Counted from the first letter of the stretch, positions 31,355 through 44,501 are shown. The stretch is 64,000 nt of DNA from Puccinia triticina (GCF_026914185.1 NC_070571.1:1736001-1800000); one strand, 5' to 3'. Numbers and translations are program-made. Notes: a model not told the origin generated them from the letters alone.

Positions 31355-33037
31355 TCAGTTGTTTTTCTTATCGGAGGTATTGCCTTGAGTCAGTGATTCA
31401 TTGTCTATATACGACTGAGAGAAGAAAAGAGACGATTTGCCTTCAAGTCAGCAAGTGTCAAGGGAAAAAAGGGGGGGAAAGAAAGTCGGGAAGAAGGATA
31501 GAAACCTGGACAGCTTTTTGGATGCCTTCATCCATGCCGACGATGGGCTCATAGCCGAGGACGACTCTAGCCTTTTCGATGTTGTGGTACTTTGAAGCGC
31601 AGGTATATCTGACTTTTTCGGGGGTGAAGAGGGTGGTGGAGTTGGTGAGTTTAGCGAAGAGTTGAGCGAGGGAGGCGAGGAAGAGGGCGAGGAAGGTAGG
31701 GATGACGATAGTGTAGCGGGGTTTGGGGTCGAGCTTGAGCGCCTTAGCGTGCGGGGAACGGGCGGCGTATTGGTGCCAGACGGCCCTTGCAAAGTCCCAG
31801 AAGAAGACGGGCTCGCCACCGGTGACGAAGAAGGCCTCCCCGGCTACACCGAGCTGGTCGTCGGGGTAGTTGATCTGGGTGGAGATGGGGGCCCATTGGT
31901 CCCAGCGATGGCGTTTGGCGGGCACGGGCCGGTCGACCAAGGCCTCGTGCCCCTGGATCCAGCCCGTCGGGCTGTAGCTCTCGCCCCCCTCCTTGCTCGA
32001 CGTCGACAGATCCACCAGCGACACCTCGTCCGTCGACCCCATGCTCGAGTCATCCTCCTCTGCCTTCCGTCCACTCGTCAGCAGATTCCGGCGCTCCGCC
32101 GTCTTGCTGATCGGCGACAGGCTCGTCGTGAACTCGCTCAGTGGAACTATCCGATCCAGCTTCTCCGCCGCTAGGATGTGTGCATGGACCACGTTGTCCA
32201 CATACGTCCAATCGAATAAATTCGTGTTCGCCCCGATCTGGATTCCATGTTTCCGGGTCTTTAGGACTTCGATCAGCCCCGGGATCGCTTGCCGATCGCC
32301 AGGCCTTGTTCATGTTCATGTTTATTTGTTTTATTTATTTTGTCGTTAATGGCGTTATCTTTGTTGTTTGTAACTGAGGAAAGGGCGTACCCGAAGATAC
32401 CAGCGGGTCGGATGGCACAGGTGAGTAGGGAATCTTTCCCATTAGCTTCCAAGACGATGGTTTCGGCCTTGGCCTAGAAAGAAAGAAGTAAGAGTTAAGA
32501 ATCGATGACAAGGTTGGGGGAGGTGGGCAGGGGGGCGATGGATACTTTGCTCGTATTGTAATGGTCACATCCGATCTTAGGGAACGGGAGACGTTCGTCG
32601 ACGTTGATGAGATCGGAGCCATTGAAGACGACGCCGGCACTGGAAGTGTAGACGAGTCTCTGCACGGCGAATTTCTGACAGGCGGCGATAGTGTTGAGGG
32701 TACCCTGGATGTTGACCTTTTCGCAGATCTCCAGGGAGCTGCCCGCCCAGGGCGAGGCGGTGTGGAAGACGAGTTCTGGCTTGGCTTGGTCGAATGCCGC
32801 GAGGAGAGAGTCGAGCGAGGTGAGGTCGGCCTGGATGAATCGATGGGAGTTGGCACGCTCCTTGGCTTGGCTGCCATCGCCTCTCGCGCCTTCGTCCTCG
32901 CAGTCCGGGAAGCGCTTCGTCAGGTCGAGCGAGCTGATGGCTGAGTCTGGGTAGGTCCGGTGGAGGGTGAGGACGAGGTTGTGGCCGAGGAAACCTTCTC
33001 CGCCGATGACGATGATGTTCTTGGGTTGGAAGACCAT
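31355..33037 (-). CDS. Sterol-4-alpha-carboxylate 3-dehydrogenase (ERG26-like), 477 aa
   Basis: Minus-strand exons are 32546-33037, 32391-32473, 31506-32304 and 31355-31414, 1434 nt in total, in frame. This NAD(P)-dependent short-chain dehydrogenase of the 3-beta-HSD type removes the C-4 carboxyl group during ergosterol synthesis, at the ER. The N-terminal IIVIGGEGFLGHNLV is the Rossmann dinucleotide site (GxxGxxG), HTASP and the catalytic YNTSK (YxxxK) follow, then RPAGIFGPGDRQAIPGL across the second intron. A long hydrophobic segment near residue 400 (TIVIPTFLALFLASLAQLF) fits membrane attachment. Between LSEFTT and RWDQWAPI it carries a Ser/acidic insertion of about 75 residues not expected in the compact family. 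The last exon (20 codons) is short and less certain. Confidence 0.88.
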
Positions 33038-34690
33038 GGTGAGTGCCGGTGGAAGTTGGTTTCCTGCTCGAGTCGAAGCCGTAGGAGGAAGCACGGCACT
33101 CCCACGCCCACCCACCGCAAGTTCAACCCAAGAAGACTCCTGTCGCCAAAGCCTGACTATCCTCCATTCCAGAGGGGATGTCTATCTCTCCACACACAGC
33201 ATGACAACGAGTTCCACTGGGAACCACTTGAACACAGAGCATCCTCACAATGCCAAGCCCAGCTAGAAGCGTGTCCAGGACTGGGGTCGTTCAGAGTCGA
33301 GCTTAACCCTTCGACGCCCACACCACCTGTCAAAGACCTCCTGCCGAACCGACTTAAACCTAGATGCTGCATATTCCGGATCAGCATCCTCACAGTCACG
33401 GTCTCCGATGAAGTGTGTACTCCAAACAGGAGGTTCATGTCCCCCAATCAATTCCGAGTGCTGCTGGTGTAAATCCACCCTTTTGTTTCTACCAAGCAAG
33501 TCTTGCCGCCTTCATGCTGGTCATGCCGGCACTGCACGTCAGTCGGCTCATGTGTTTTCAATCAGTTCATTTCGGTTCGATCTGGGATCGTCGTGAGCCG
33601 AGTCGAAAGTGTACACCGCCATTGGACTGTTGATTCCTGAGTGACTGGTCGGTGAGGATTCCCTGCCTGTTTGGGAAGCCATAAAAGCCCCCCCCCCCTT
33701 TCGTTCTCCTGCTATCCTCACCCCTTATCCTAGCACCAGTCTTGTACATAACACTATTACCAACAACTTGATTATTGTCGGTGTTTTTTCCAGACCTTAC
33801 TGTAGAGCCTACCATTCCCCCACTCCTCCTCAGCCTCTATGATACCGGGAAGTACCCGCCGGGACTTTGTCTTGAGCTTATTAGTTTAATCTGGCAGACC
33901 ATTTGTTTTGTTATGTGCTTTAGAGGCACATGGGGTATTTGGTGGCAAATCTCATAGTGATTTTGGACCGACCACATAAACAGGCCAACTAACCCCCACT
34001 TGGCATCAACGGACCCAGGCCCAGTTGGACACTTTCAGACAGTCTATGTAGTACCTCCTGAACTTGCAACAAGTCCAGGAGGTCTTGCATACTTGAAAAT
34101 GTCTAACTGGAGACCATTGAAGCCACGTGGGAGTACTGGTTTGGGCCTGTTTATGGGGCCTATCCAGAATTACAATGGGATTCACCACAAAAGACTCTAC
34201 GTTCTGAGTGCAGCACAAAACAAACTGTCAGCCAGATTGAAACTATTACAAATTGATTGAAACCTGCCAAAAAGTCACTCAAGGCTGAAACCATTGAATC
34301 CCAGTCCAAACCTCACATTGGCATTTCAACACTGTTTTATCACATTCAGTGCCAACACTTGGATGCAGGGGCTGCAGTGGCCAAGGCATCTTAACCAGAG
34401 CATGGAGAGCCTGGTTCCTGTGTAATTGAATTGAGAAGCCATACTGTTTTCCGTGGTCAGTTCAATCCGCACAGCATACGGCTCAAGGAACCTTGAAAAT
34501 ACATAACTTTGAAGGGTCATGGAGCAACAATGGTTGGACTTCCAGGAACATGTGTAGCGGCAAAAGATAGGGAAGAGGGAGAATGATCCAAAGGGCATGC
34601 CTGGGGCCCTTTGGGAACAGGTTCAAAAATTGAAAGGCACAAAATTGCCTGCAAAAACATTTGGAAGATTGGAATCTCTCAGGCTAAAAT
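33038..34690. other. No gene seen
   Basis: Upstream region of the ERG26-like gene, with a C10 run at 33690 and CT-rich sequence. No exon with family features. 33.9-34.7 kb resembles old repeat DNA. Confidence 0.35.
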
Positions 34691-34692
34691 GT

Positions 34693-34803
34693 GGACATTA
34701 GTCCCAAGTCCCTCCTTGGGAGGTCGCGCTTTGCGCAAGGGCACTTTGCGCCAGCCCAGGCTGTACCAGGGCCCTCTGAAGTGGGGGACTTGTTTTAAGT
34801 TAG
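34693..34803. mobile_element. Remnant of the CTAACTTA MITE family
   Basis: Runs from GACATTAGTCCCAAGTCCC to a terminal TTTTAAGTTAG, very like 10780-10882 including the middle GCCCAGGCTGTAC. The left end of the element was not found. Confidence 0.6.
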
Positions 34804-36480
34804 GCAAAAGCTATGCTGCGCACAGTGGGAAGCGTAGTGAAAGTGCAGTGTTTTTTGCACCACTTTGCTAAGCTTTTAGCAGCGGGTGAGCCGCTGCACT
34901 TTTCACTGATTGATCTGAGGGGGAAAAAATCAAGATTTCAGCGGCCCGCAGCGGGAAACCGCTGCACTGAGTGCTGCAAAGCATTCAACCTTGCTGACAA
35001 GAGCGTGCAGCGCTGAAAGGCGGTGAAGCTTGCTGACAAGAGCACTGAGAGCTGAAAAGTGATGAATTCTTTCACTTCTGTGCATCTTGTGGTTTCTCCA
35101 GGTTAAAATTTGGACTCCGCAGCACACAAAAGCGCAGAAGTTCTCTGTCAGTTCACCACTGTTCTAAGCAAAAAGCAGCTTGGGGGGCCCAAGCGCCGCA
35201 GCGCTCTGCGCTAGAAACACTTTTTGCAGCAAAAAGTGGCTGAAAGCAAAGAAAAGTGCCACCAGCTGCTGCGCTATTTTGCAGCAAAAGCAGGGAAAAA
35301 AATGCTTTGCTACCTGAGGTTCAAAATCTTTGAAGCAGTTTTTTTGCTGTGACAACACTGAAAACAGCGCCTGGCCGCTGACGCTATTGCTTTTTGGCAC
35401 CAGGGAAAGCAGATGGCTGCTGCACTGCGCTATTTTGGCGCTTTTCTCAGCAAGGCACAGCGGTTGCAGTGTTGCATTCACCGTGGAGATGTTGCATCTT
35501 TTTGAAACTGGTCAGAATTGTCTGAAACCACTAGCCCTCTATTGAAGCAAGTCCTTCAAGGACACATTCCAATAGCTTGTCCAGAGCAACACCACAACAG
35601 CTGTGCTGTACTGCAAAATAGTGCAGCACAGCAGCCATCTGCTTTTCCTTGTATCTATCAGAAATAGCGGCAGGGGCAAACCACTATTTTCAGCACAAAT
35701 GTAGCAAAAAAAAATGGTTTGCATATTTTGACCTCCACATAGTGGAATGATTTTTTGCCACTTTTGCTTCAAGATAGCACAGCAGTTGGGTGTACTTTCT
35801 ATTGTTTTCAGCAGCCTTTTGCTGAGAATAGTGCTGATAGTGCACTGCACCACAACACTATTGACTGCTGGGTTTCTCTTTGCTGAGAATGGTGTTGAGA
35901 GCACAGAAGACCACTGGGATTTCGTGCACTGAAGAGCAGGTATTCTTCAAAATTCCACCCACAGCCCGCAAAAAAAGCTCCTCCTGAACCCAGGATGTGG
36001 TCTTACCCAGCTAATTCAGCAGAATTTGCCGCGGTTTGAGCACTCAGCTTAGAGAAAGACTGCTACAGCCCGCTGAAAAAAGCTTGCTAAAATCTAAGAA
36101 ATGTGTCTCTTAGAACAAACTTCCCATTGACTTTGAATACATCTGGAATTCCAGATTTCACAGGGGAATCTGGGATCTGGAACTCTGGATCACTTTGGGG
36201 AGCTTTGGGGACTGTGATTTCACTGCAAAATCTGAAATCTGTCAGCTCAGATCTGGATTTCCAGATCAACCGGAAGTCCTTCAATCAGCAACAAGTGCAG
36301 CAGGTCACCCACTGTTTAAAATTTAATGCTAGCACAGTGGGCCCAAATCTGTTGTGCGCCACCGCAGCTAGCTGTTGTTGTGTTGTACAGAGGGACTTGC
36401 CCGGTATCTGGGATCCTGGCATGACCCTTTCTCAAAACTTGGTGGGCCAAGTTTGATTCACCAAGTACATCTATGCACAT
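34804..36480. repeat. GCAGC/GCTGC-rich repeat region
   Basis: Dense short motifs (agcagc, gctgc, ttgctgaga) in both orientations, with many small inverted repeats, typical of subterminal repeats in a diverged DNA transposon. Frames here encode Cys/Leu-rich nonsense. I could not fix outer termini. Confidence 0.4.
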
Positions 36481-37260
36481 CACCCACACATCACAAGTTT
36501 CTGTGACCAGTCAGCCCCATGTCTTGTGGTCATTCTGATATGATTTTTCAGGTTGCACTCCCTCACTTTGGTTTGCTAAACAGTATTCAAGCTGTAGTTT
36601 TCTCAGCTTTCTTCACCCCTCCCAAGCTCAGCTACCATCCAACTGTCTGTGCTCAATAAAAACTGAGCACTCTTCACCCAACTTAAAAATTATTTCAAAA
36701 AGTATAAGGAGAAGAGTCTCAAAAGTCTGGAAACCACTGGCCAAGACTTGTGTACCATATATGTATGTATGTAGTTGTAAATTACAGTCCTCCTGTTGGA
36801 TAGGTTTGTTCAAATTTTCCGGAGAGCTTGCAGTCTTCTGATTTGGAGCTTCAGCAATTATTTTTGTTGTCCATACTCTTGAGGGGAAGTTGATTCTCCT
36901 CATCCTCATGCGTTTCTTGGCCTCCGTCTGGGAGGCACATAGCCCCAGCGGTACATCTTTACAAACACTGCTTGTTGCTGTATTACGGATGTTCATATGT
37001 TGTATGTGGTGTAGAACTTTCTTTTTCTGCCAAGTGTTTCAGCCAACAGTACACTCCCCCGGGCCACTCGTTCCTTCCAGCCGCCCTTCCCTCTCCTTTC
37101 CTTTCTTTCTCTCCCACGCTCACCTTCACTACGACCGTCTCTTGATACACGCCCCCCTCAAAACAACTTGTACTCCAACCCTCCTCCTCCCCACACTCGG
37201 TCTTCCAGCCTCCAAACCAATCCCATCACCCTGGACCAACTCCATAACATACTTTCCTTC
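36481..37260 (+). promoter_or_regulatory. Probable 5' region of the low-complexity protein gene
   Basis: Strong CT-rich tract at 37060-37200 (ctcctttcctttctttctctccc), typical of fungal promoters and 5' leaders. An open frame without ATG runs from about 37040 into the exon ending at 37268, so the true first exon may lie here. Confidence 0.35.
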
Positions 37261-38411
37261 ATGTGGAGGTATGCAAACCCTCCCGCTCTTCTTCCGAGGA
37301 TATAGCTAATCTCTATGTATTTCCTCACAGGCAAATCGACCTTCGCAAGTCGAAAAGGAAGCAGAAGCTCGTTGAACGCACTCAAACCAAGTCAGTCCAT
37401 CTCCATCTCTCCTCTCTCTCTCTGCGGGGGGAACTTTTCTCATGTTTTGCTCGCAACGTTTGTTCATTCTCCAGATTGGAAAAAGCTACTTCGCGACAGG
37501 TTGATCAGATCTTGACCTTCAATCATCTCCTCGACACACTATCCAAACATGACCAAACGATGACCCGATTCCAAGCCAACAGCTCGACCTTACATCGATG
37601 TCTGATCAAGTGGGACAAGCTGAAAGCACACGACCGATCGTTCACGCGCACCTCAATCAGGCTGGCACTAGAACTCCAGAGCTTCATGAGTCAGATGGAC
37701 AACTACTTTCGCATCCCTCACGAGCGCCCTGCCCATCACCTTCTCCAACAACATCGACAGCAGCAAGTCATCGTTGTCGAGGAAACAACAAACATCACCA
37801 CCACCACCACCACCACGTCCGAATCAATCGAAGAGGAAGAACCATCGACACAGATCACTCCAAGCCCAATCAGCCTCAACGAGGCCTTTGTTGAGATCAT
37901 CACCGCCGGACCATCCCATCTAAGGATAGACGATGAGCCCTCGATGCCCAACTACTCCGCAACAGTCTCAACCACCAGAACAGCCGGCCCACTACCCACC
38001 GCAACTGCAACAACAACAACAACAACAACAACAACGATCGTTCAATCGATCAATAACAGCAACAACAGCAACAGCAACAACAACAACAACACTCATTCTA
38101 CAAACAACAACCCCAGGGCCCATGAGGACCACGCCCAGGACCCCCAGCCGCAGCCCCAGAGCCATGACCGCTCGAAGCTCGGCTTCAGGAAACAGATCGT
38201 GCTCAAGTACAAGCTCGGCCAGCTCAGATTCAAGACCAAGAAATTCAACCAGAAGTTCGAGGACCATGAGGCGCGCAAACTCAGGCTCAAACTCAACGGC
38301 AATCAGTGCATCTTCAACATGGTCGAAGACGGCAAAACCCTCCTCGAACTCAACGAATCCATCATCGACCTCGTCTTCCATCTCTGTCTCTTGCGCAATC
38401 CTAAACGCTAA
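37261..38411 (+). CDS. Low-complexity protein of unknown function
   Basis: Supported exons are 37261-37268 (with possible upstream extension), 37331-37390 and 37475-38411. Residues 25-150 are helical and charged (RQVDQILTFNHLLDTL, IRLALELQSFMSQMDNYF). Then comes a long Thr/Asn/Gln-rich region with poly-Thr and poly-Asn runs, and a basic, conserved-looking C-terminus (RKQIVLKYKLGQLRFKTKKF, ending HLCLLRNPKR). I do not recognise a domain. The start is uncertain: the ATG at 37261 is the first in frame, but the frame stays open further upstream. The stop is TAA at 38409. CAA/CAC triplet repeats make it prone to length change. Confidence 0.6.
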
Positions 38412-41104
38412 CCCCTTTCCCCCCTCCCCACCCTTGGCTGTTCTTCTCTTCATTCCTTAGAGTTTCTTCGACTCCCCTCCTAACATCCTGTTATACTTAT
38501 GATGATAATACACTTAATGTTGACATCCACACAAAAAAATTCCCCCCCCGTCGTCTCCCTTTTTTTGGTTTGTTGTTTTCAAAACTACCTCACTCACTTT
38601 CCCCCATCTATCCATCCACCCATCCGAAAAAACATCTCATTTTCTATGTTTGTAGTCTGGCATGTCAAGTGCGTATATCTATATATATGTGTGTGTGTGC
38701 GTGTGCTTGTATTCTCTGCTCGTCCCCCCCCCCCCCCCCCTTTTTTTTTTGGTTCAGCTGTTTGTTCTAGATCCAGATATACATAAATACGTATACACAT
38801 ATGATCATCACATACTACATACTCCACTCCCCATCCCTGCTCAAGAAAATAACATTACATAATACAAAAGACCAAAAGAATGTCTTGGACTGTTTCTTCA
38901 ACTGGTCTTTTATTTCTTCAAGTTTTTGTTTGTGCAGACATATATGAACATATGAACACATATAGAATACATACATAAGTTGAAGGAGATATAAATCTGT
39001 CTGGAGTTTTCTTGTATGTGGTTTAGATTATGTACAGGTCCCTACCAATTGTTTGTGTCTGGGGGTAAAGGGGGTAAACCATAGAGCAGCCAAAAAAATC
39101 TGGTAGGGCACTGGATGTACATCTCTCCTAAATCTAAGGTCCCATTTGGACACCTGGTGTGATATGATAAATTGGATGATAATATATTATGTTTTCCAAG
39201 AAGCTTCAACCATTTCATTTTTCTTCCTACAAAGGTGCCTTTGTAATATTGCATGTCAACTGGCAGCAGTTTCTCAAGTTTTTTTTCAGTGTTCTGTTTT
39301 GTTGTATGGATTGATTTTCAGTTTCCAGATAGACTTTGGGTTTCAATATTCCACAGCCCTCATTTCACTGTAGCTTGTGTAACATTGGTTGGTCCCACCA
39401 CTTGGGCAGAGAGCAGCAGCCTATCAACACAATCAGTTGCAGGAAGGGTGGAAACACCTCTCTGGTTCCAAATATGAGCTTTGTCTTTGCAGAATTCTAT
39501 TCCCTGTCCATCATCTAGAGGATGATGGCTCAGGGACAAGATTTAGCCTTGGGCCTCATCTGAAACCTGTCAAGACTAAATGTGGATTAAAAATGATAGA
39601 TATGGGATCTGCAAGGATCTACCAAAGCATTTTTTTTGAAAGTGTTCAACAAGCTTCTGGAAAACAAAATATGTAACACCCAATGTGAAATCCAACTGTC
39701 ATACAGCCAATTAAAAACTCATCAGATTTATGAAATGTCTGTTTGGTGCATCCACTTCAGAATCCATTTCAAGTCCATTCATAACAGGAAATCCAAAGCA
39801 GACCAGTGTCATATATATAGACTACACAAACTCTGGATGTCCATTTGAAATGGTCATCCAGAGTACTTCACCCTCTCAATAACTGGTCATCAAGGAGGGT
39901 CCAAAATCTGGATGACAGGCTGTTTGACTGGCCAGCCAGAGGACTTCACCCTCACAACCTCTTGATGACCACAAACTGGTCATCCAGAGTAGAGATGGCC
40001 AGTCATGATGCACAGAAGCGCAGCAGTAAATTGCATGAGCACCGCAAACATGAAACTATCAGACCAAATTGAAACCCGTATGTTGGACCCCTCTACATAT
40101 CCACTCAACGAGTCTCCTTACTGTATGAACTCCTTTGTGGACTCTCTGTGTACCCTAAGATGCTTTAACCAAGAGTATCAGTGTCTCAAACGTGTGGAGG
40201 TAAACCAGAGCGTACCACCAGAACTAGCTACCTCCAGAGTTGTCAATCAGGTAGCATTCCTGGCTTGTACTATTAGAGTCCCTGTTCACTACAGAGACAG
40301 CTATCTTACCTGCATACCCTTGATGTGGTGTGGGGAGAAAGCAGTGAATCTGGATGAGGTGTTGAGTGATAGCGCAAATAGCGGAAGAAGGGAAGCTGAG
40401 TGAAAAAGACAAGATTAGTGATGAGTTGTTGATGATCCAAAATGCTTCTGTGCCCTTCTCACCAAGTGAATTACTTGAGGAGATGAGCACCTTTGATTGA
40501 AGTCAGCAAGGAACAAGGGAGCACTGTTGAGTGAGCCGGTGAGCAGAATTGGATTGAGGATCTTGAGTCTGAGGCTTGAGAGTTGGGAGAGATCATTGAG
40601 TCAATTAGGAATCAGATTTGATTGGGGGTGGATGTAAGTCTGGACCAAGTGCACAAAGAGCCGGTTAGGTTTCTCGCAGTGAGATTGAGTTTGACTGGCC
40701 GTTGAGAGGTTGCGGCACAGTTGCGCAGACGGCCCGAATTGGCGCAAGTTTCAACAGGTATCCGCACCTGCCACGGGTACCCGGATTCACTTGGTGATCC
40801 TTAATACAGGTTCTGGTCTCCTTGTACAGGCAGCTGTATGGACTTAATGATACATCTCCCTCCCTCTATGTGGTTTACGTTTCTTGGTGAATGAAAGCTT
40901 TAAACTGGAGGATCAGGCCTCATATTGGAAGCTACAAGGCCCAAGTTGGATCAAAAGAAGCACACTACCAAGCACTTCTTAAGACCCCAGGGGCAATTGC
41001 AACAGACTAACAGTTAATTTTTTAATAAGGAAAATGTGAAAAAATCCTGATACAGGCGGATAGATATTCCTGGGGCTCTCAGGCCAGATACAGATTTTTC
41101 CAAG
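38412..41104. other. Gene-free stretch
   Basis: No exon was recognised. At 39835-39990 several TGGTCATC/GATGACC inverted motifs with ACTTCACCCTC spacers resemble, distantly, the palindromic array at 3127-3480. The rest looks like decayed repeat DNA and AT-rich spacer. Confidence 0.35.
38724..38750 (+). repeat. Homopolymer tract C17 T10
   Basis: A run of 17 C followed by 10 T, just after a (GT)n and (TATA)n stretch at 38677-38705. A simple repeat where assembly length may be unreliable. Confidence 0.9.
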
Positions 41105-41183
41105 TAAGCCTCTCTGTGAGACAGAGACCCTGCAGGGTTGCTTGCCCCTTTGGGGCTCTTACAGTGAGGCTTTGTTAAGCTTG
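41105..41183. mobile_element. Remnant of the CTAACTTA MITE family, variant terminus
   Basis: CTCTCAGGCC, then GTAAGCCTCTC-loop-GAGGCTTTGTTAAGCTTG, the same plan as the right terminus at 11570-11642. No left end was located. Confidence 0.5.
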
Positions 41184-41192
41184 ACCTCAATA

Positions 41193-41329
41193 GGGGGTAT
41201 CAAATATGACCAAATCCACTATTATGTAATTGACAGGTTTGAAAAAGCCCATGGATCCACTGGTGCCAAGTTTCAATCTTGGCTAATTGACTGGTTTCTA
41301 ATTGTGGATTTCTCATATTTGATAGCCCC
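41193..41329. mobile_element. Short fold-back MITE, TA flanks
   Basis: The termini GGGGGTATCAAATATGA and the inverse of TCATATTTGATAGCCCC pair, followed inward by aaatccac on both arms. TA flanks both ends, consistent with Tc1/mariner-type target duplication. Confidence 0.6.
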
Positions 41330-42482
41330 TAATCCACTGATGAGATTTTGCAGCAACACTCAACTCTCTATGTACACTTTTCCAATGATTTTGTTTTGTT
41401 AGCAAAAACTTGTTACCATTTTTCTTTTTTTGCAAATAGCTAAAAGCAAACAAGAGATGAGTGTCACAAAAGAGAAAAAAAAGGTAAGTTTAATGTATAC
41501 ATTGAAAGGGGTAAGATCAAAAAGCTGAACAAAAACCAAAAAGAATTAATGGGAGATAGTAAGAATACTTTGAGGACAAACAAATACGACAAAAATTATG
41601 ATTGGCCGGCTGAAAAAAGTCAAGGATATATGGACGCGTCGAGCAACTTTTATCATTTTTTGGAGATCCTGGGTGACGGGAGCGACCAGTTCGATCCACA
41701 ATGTTGAAGAGGGCTGCCAAACGTTGAGGAACCAAGACGAACAACCGCGATTTGCTCGGGATGGTGGTGAAAGACTTCAGGTGCCATCACGTCGAGAGAG
41801 CTTGGCCAGGGTCGGTCGGGAATATTGGCCAATGCATCGCTTGGTGTATGGTTGAGTTAAAAAGATGATCAGTAGGACGACGGGGTCAAGGACGTATAAG
41901 TAAAAGGAATACAAAAAAACTGGGTTGAAATACTTCTGAAATAGGTGGTGTGAGTGCATTGAGGATTTGAGTGTCTTCGCAATGAGGTTGCAGATCGCTA
42001 AGAATGATGTTTTTGTTTTCGAGCCAGTTGTGTCGGGTGAGATCATGAACTTGCAGGAATATTTGGATCATCAGAACCACGCCGAGAAAACGATTTACCG
42101 ATGTAAGCTGCGCAACTTCGACTGAGGGAGAGATACAGAGAGGGCGACAAGTTGCCCCCGAGACAAGAGGTATCGAGAGAGATTGCTGCGGTCGAGAGAG
42201 TCCAATCATTCGTGCAAAATAAGGCTGAATGAAAGGGCTCTGGAGTGTCCACACGAGATAAGGATTAGAGGCTGAATGAAAAAAGGTTCTTCCCATGATA
42301 GCTGTTTAGGTACCGAAACCGGGACGTAGACGACTATAGGTAAGATTGAGACAAAATACTTGCGAGAGCGAGATTACTGGTCAATGGGCGGAGGGTGAGA
42401 CTGTCAAGAACGTGGGCTCGTGATGGTCATTCCATCGGTTACGACGATGACCCCCGACGAGTCGGCGGAGAGAAAAAGAAAG
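41330..42482. other. No secure gene
   Basis: A minus-strand frame at 41886-42296 (136 codons, starting MGRTFFHSASNPYLVW, with one hydrophobic stretch NRFLGVVLMIQIFLQV) could be part of a small gene with an intron at a gtaaatcg site near 42107. I recognise no family and give it low weight. No other feature was seen. Confidence 0.25.
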
Positions 42483-44259
42483 TTAAATTTGTCCTTTGAT
42501 GTCTACCTTCCGCGTCTTTAGCGCAGCTTGCTGTAGAGCATCTTTGGCTGGTTTAGGATCCCACAGTCTCGAATTCTTTTCGAAATAATGCGCGTGATGG
42601 GATCTCAGGAAGTCGCAACACTCCTCTTCGGAATCGAAAGCCAATTGCTTGGTCAGATACGAGATTGGAATAGAGCGGAGCCTGCAAGAAGCCGTCAGTA
42701 ACTCTTGCAATGGGATGACACAAGTAGCTATCGAGCTCACCCCCGTGCCATGATCGCTAAGGCTCTAATGCGCTCGCGCTCAATAAACCTGTCCATCAAG
42801 TATCCAGCCATCATAGGAGCCTCGCAGAATAGCTTGAAAAATCTCCGGTAATTGGCAGTTGAAACGGCAAAACGCACTTTAAGTGCATGCTGGACACATG
42901 TGGCCTGCTTGAGAGAATCTGGAATACTTGACAAAAGCTCGTTCAATTCTTTGAAATTGGAGAATAAAAGCCCAATGAGTTCCCAATTAGCAAGAATCCA
43001 AATTGAGCGAATGAGGGGAGGGCACTAACCGCTGTGGTTACGTGAGTAAATAAGATACAGGATGTGGTACGCCAAAAACTCATCTTGATGGCCTTCCAAG
43101 CCCAGTTTATACAGTGGGCGCAACTGACTGGTACATTGATTGAATTCGCCAAGATCACCCTAGGATATGAATTGGGTTAGCGGAGTTGAAACAAATTCTG
43201 CTGGCACCAAGACTGACTTTTTCTAGAGCGATGCGAGCATGAGTTTCGTAAACCGTTACGGTGAACTTATTTTTAATTCGTTGAACCTACGCAGATTAAA
43301 CGGTAAGCAAGTTGAACTACCCGCGGCTGAAGGATAATAACCTACAGTTAAATCTTGTCGAAGGCTTTTGAATTGGTCACAAATCCAATTATAGTTACTC
43401 TCGGAGCGCCACTTGGATTTCAGATGATCCAAGGTTTTTTTACAAACGTCTAACGGCCTGACATCCGCCGGATTAGGCTCCTGGAAAGATTCAACCAGTA
43501 ACTTCAGCCCCTTTATGACGGGCAAATCAACTCAAAACTTCTTGGGGAGGGTGGATACCCACAGAAGTGAGTCGCAAGTAAGGCTTTTCGAGTTTTTGGG
43601 AACAGCCAACAATGGTGTGATGATCCCAATCAGGGATGTTCTGAGGGTCATAAGGCGGTCAACGGTCAGATGGGTTCGTATCTGAGGCTTAGAGGTTGAC
43701 AAGGAAGAAGCACCTTTTGATAATCAGCAGACATGTGAGGAAAACCATTGGTATCCCCATCATCATAGATCGTAATGTGTAGGCCATGAACGGCCGAGGT
43801 AGCTGCTGGGATTCTGTCAAACCGACGCAACCTTTTCTGTCTGCGGTCGTCTTCATCATCTACATTGATGACGGGGCAGGCAGCAGTAAAGGTCAACGGG
43901 TTTTGTTTGCGTTTAGTTATCGGTAAGAGTCTGTGCGAGACGGAAAGGATGGTTCAGCCGGTAAACATTCAGTCTCCCTGCTGGCTCTGATGCATCCCGA
44001 GGGGAACTTAAGCCTTACGTTTGGAGTTGAACGTCAGCCCAGTTGATAGTCCACAGTTTACCGCTTTTATAAGCTTCAAAGATTAGGGATTTCAGTTCGG
44101 CCTCGACATCTGTTCGGTTTGAATCATTACAGCGGGAAAAGGTTTGATTGACAAACTCCCTGTTTTGAAAGGGAATCAGTCAAGGGGTCAGCAGCATTGT
44201 TGACCGTGGGAGTTCTCCACTGACTTCAGGGATGGTGGCCAGGAGCTCTGAGTGGACAT
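42483..44259 (-). CDS. SAC3/GANP-domain protein (THP3/LENG8-like), 403 aa, 9 exons
   Basis: Minus-strand exons are 44225-44259, 44019-44159, 43714-43930, 43564-43641, 43346-43480, 43218-43286, 43030-43159, 42741-42948 and 42483-42681, 1212 nt in total, in frame. The protein starts MSTQSSWPPSLKEFV. The SAC3/GANP helical and winged-helix domain covers the C-terminal two thirds: VGCSQKLEKPYLRLTS, ADVRPLDV, NWICDQFKSLRQDLT, YETHARIALEK and YHILYLIYSRNHSELNELL. Members bind RNA with CSN12-like PCI partners in splicing-coupled mRNA processing. The WPPSLKEFV start and the basic region at about 70-90 match the THP3/LENG8 branch rather than the larger mRNA-export SAC3. Its ATG is 242 bp from the divergent dynein gene, so a shared promoter is likely. 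Confidence 0.85.
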
Positions 44260-44501
44260 GCTCGGTGGAAGATTGTGAGTTCGTTTGGTTGGGGAGGACC
44301 TAAAGTGCGTGGCAAGTCAACGAGGTCAGTGAGTAGATTGTAGGTGTGGCAGCGTTGAAGGGGGGACGATTGCTGTGGAGCAGACGACGGGGGGAGTAGC
44401 GATATCACAGAGGGTTCACAGCTACCTCTCACAGATCAGTGACAGCTTCCCCACAGATCCTCACAAACAGGTCAGCTGGACAAGAAAAGCCATCACGCAT
44501 C

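Noticed and set aside
31662..32174. Open frames on the plus strand opposite the ERG26-like gene
   Set aside because: Antisense shadows of a GC-rich exon; the minus-strand frame has all the dehydrogenase motifs.
37933..38460. Ser/Thr- and Gln-rich frames overlapping the 37.3-38.4 kb gene
   Set aside because: Out-of-frame readings of triplet repeats; only the frame ending at 38411 continues through the spliced upstream exons and a conserved-looking C-terminus.
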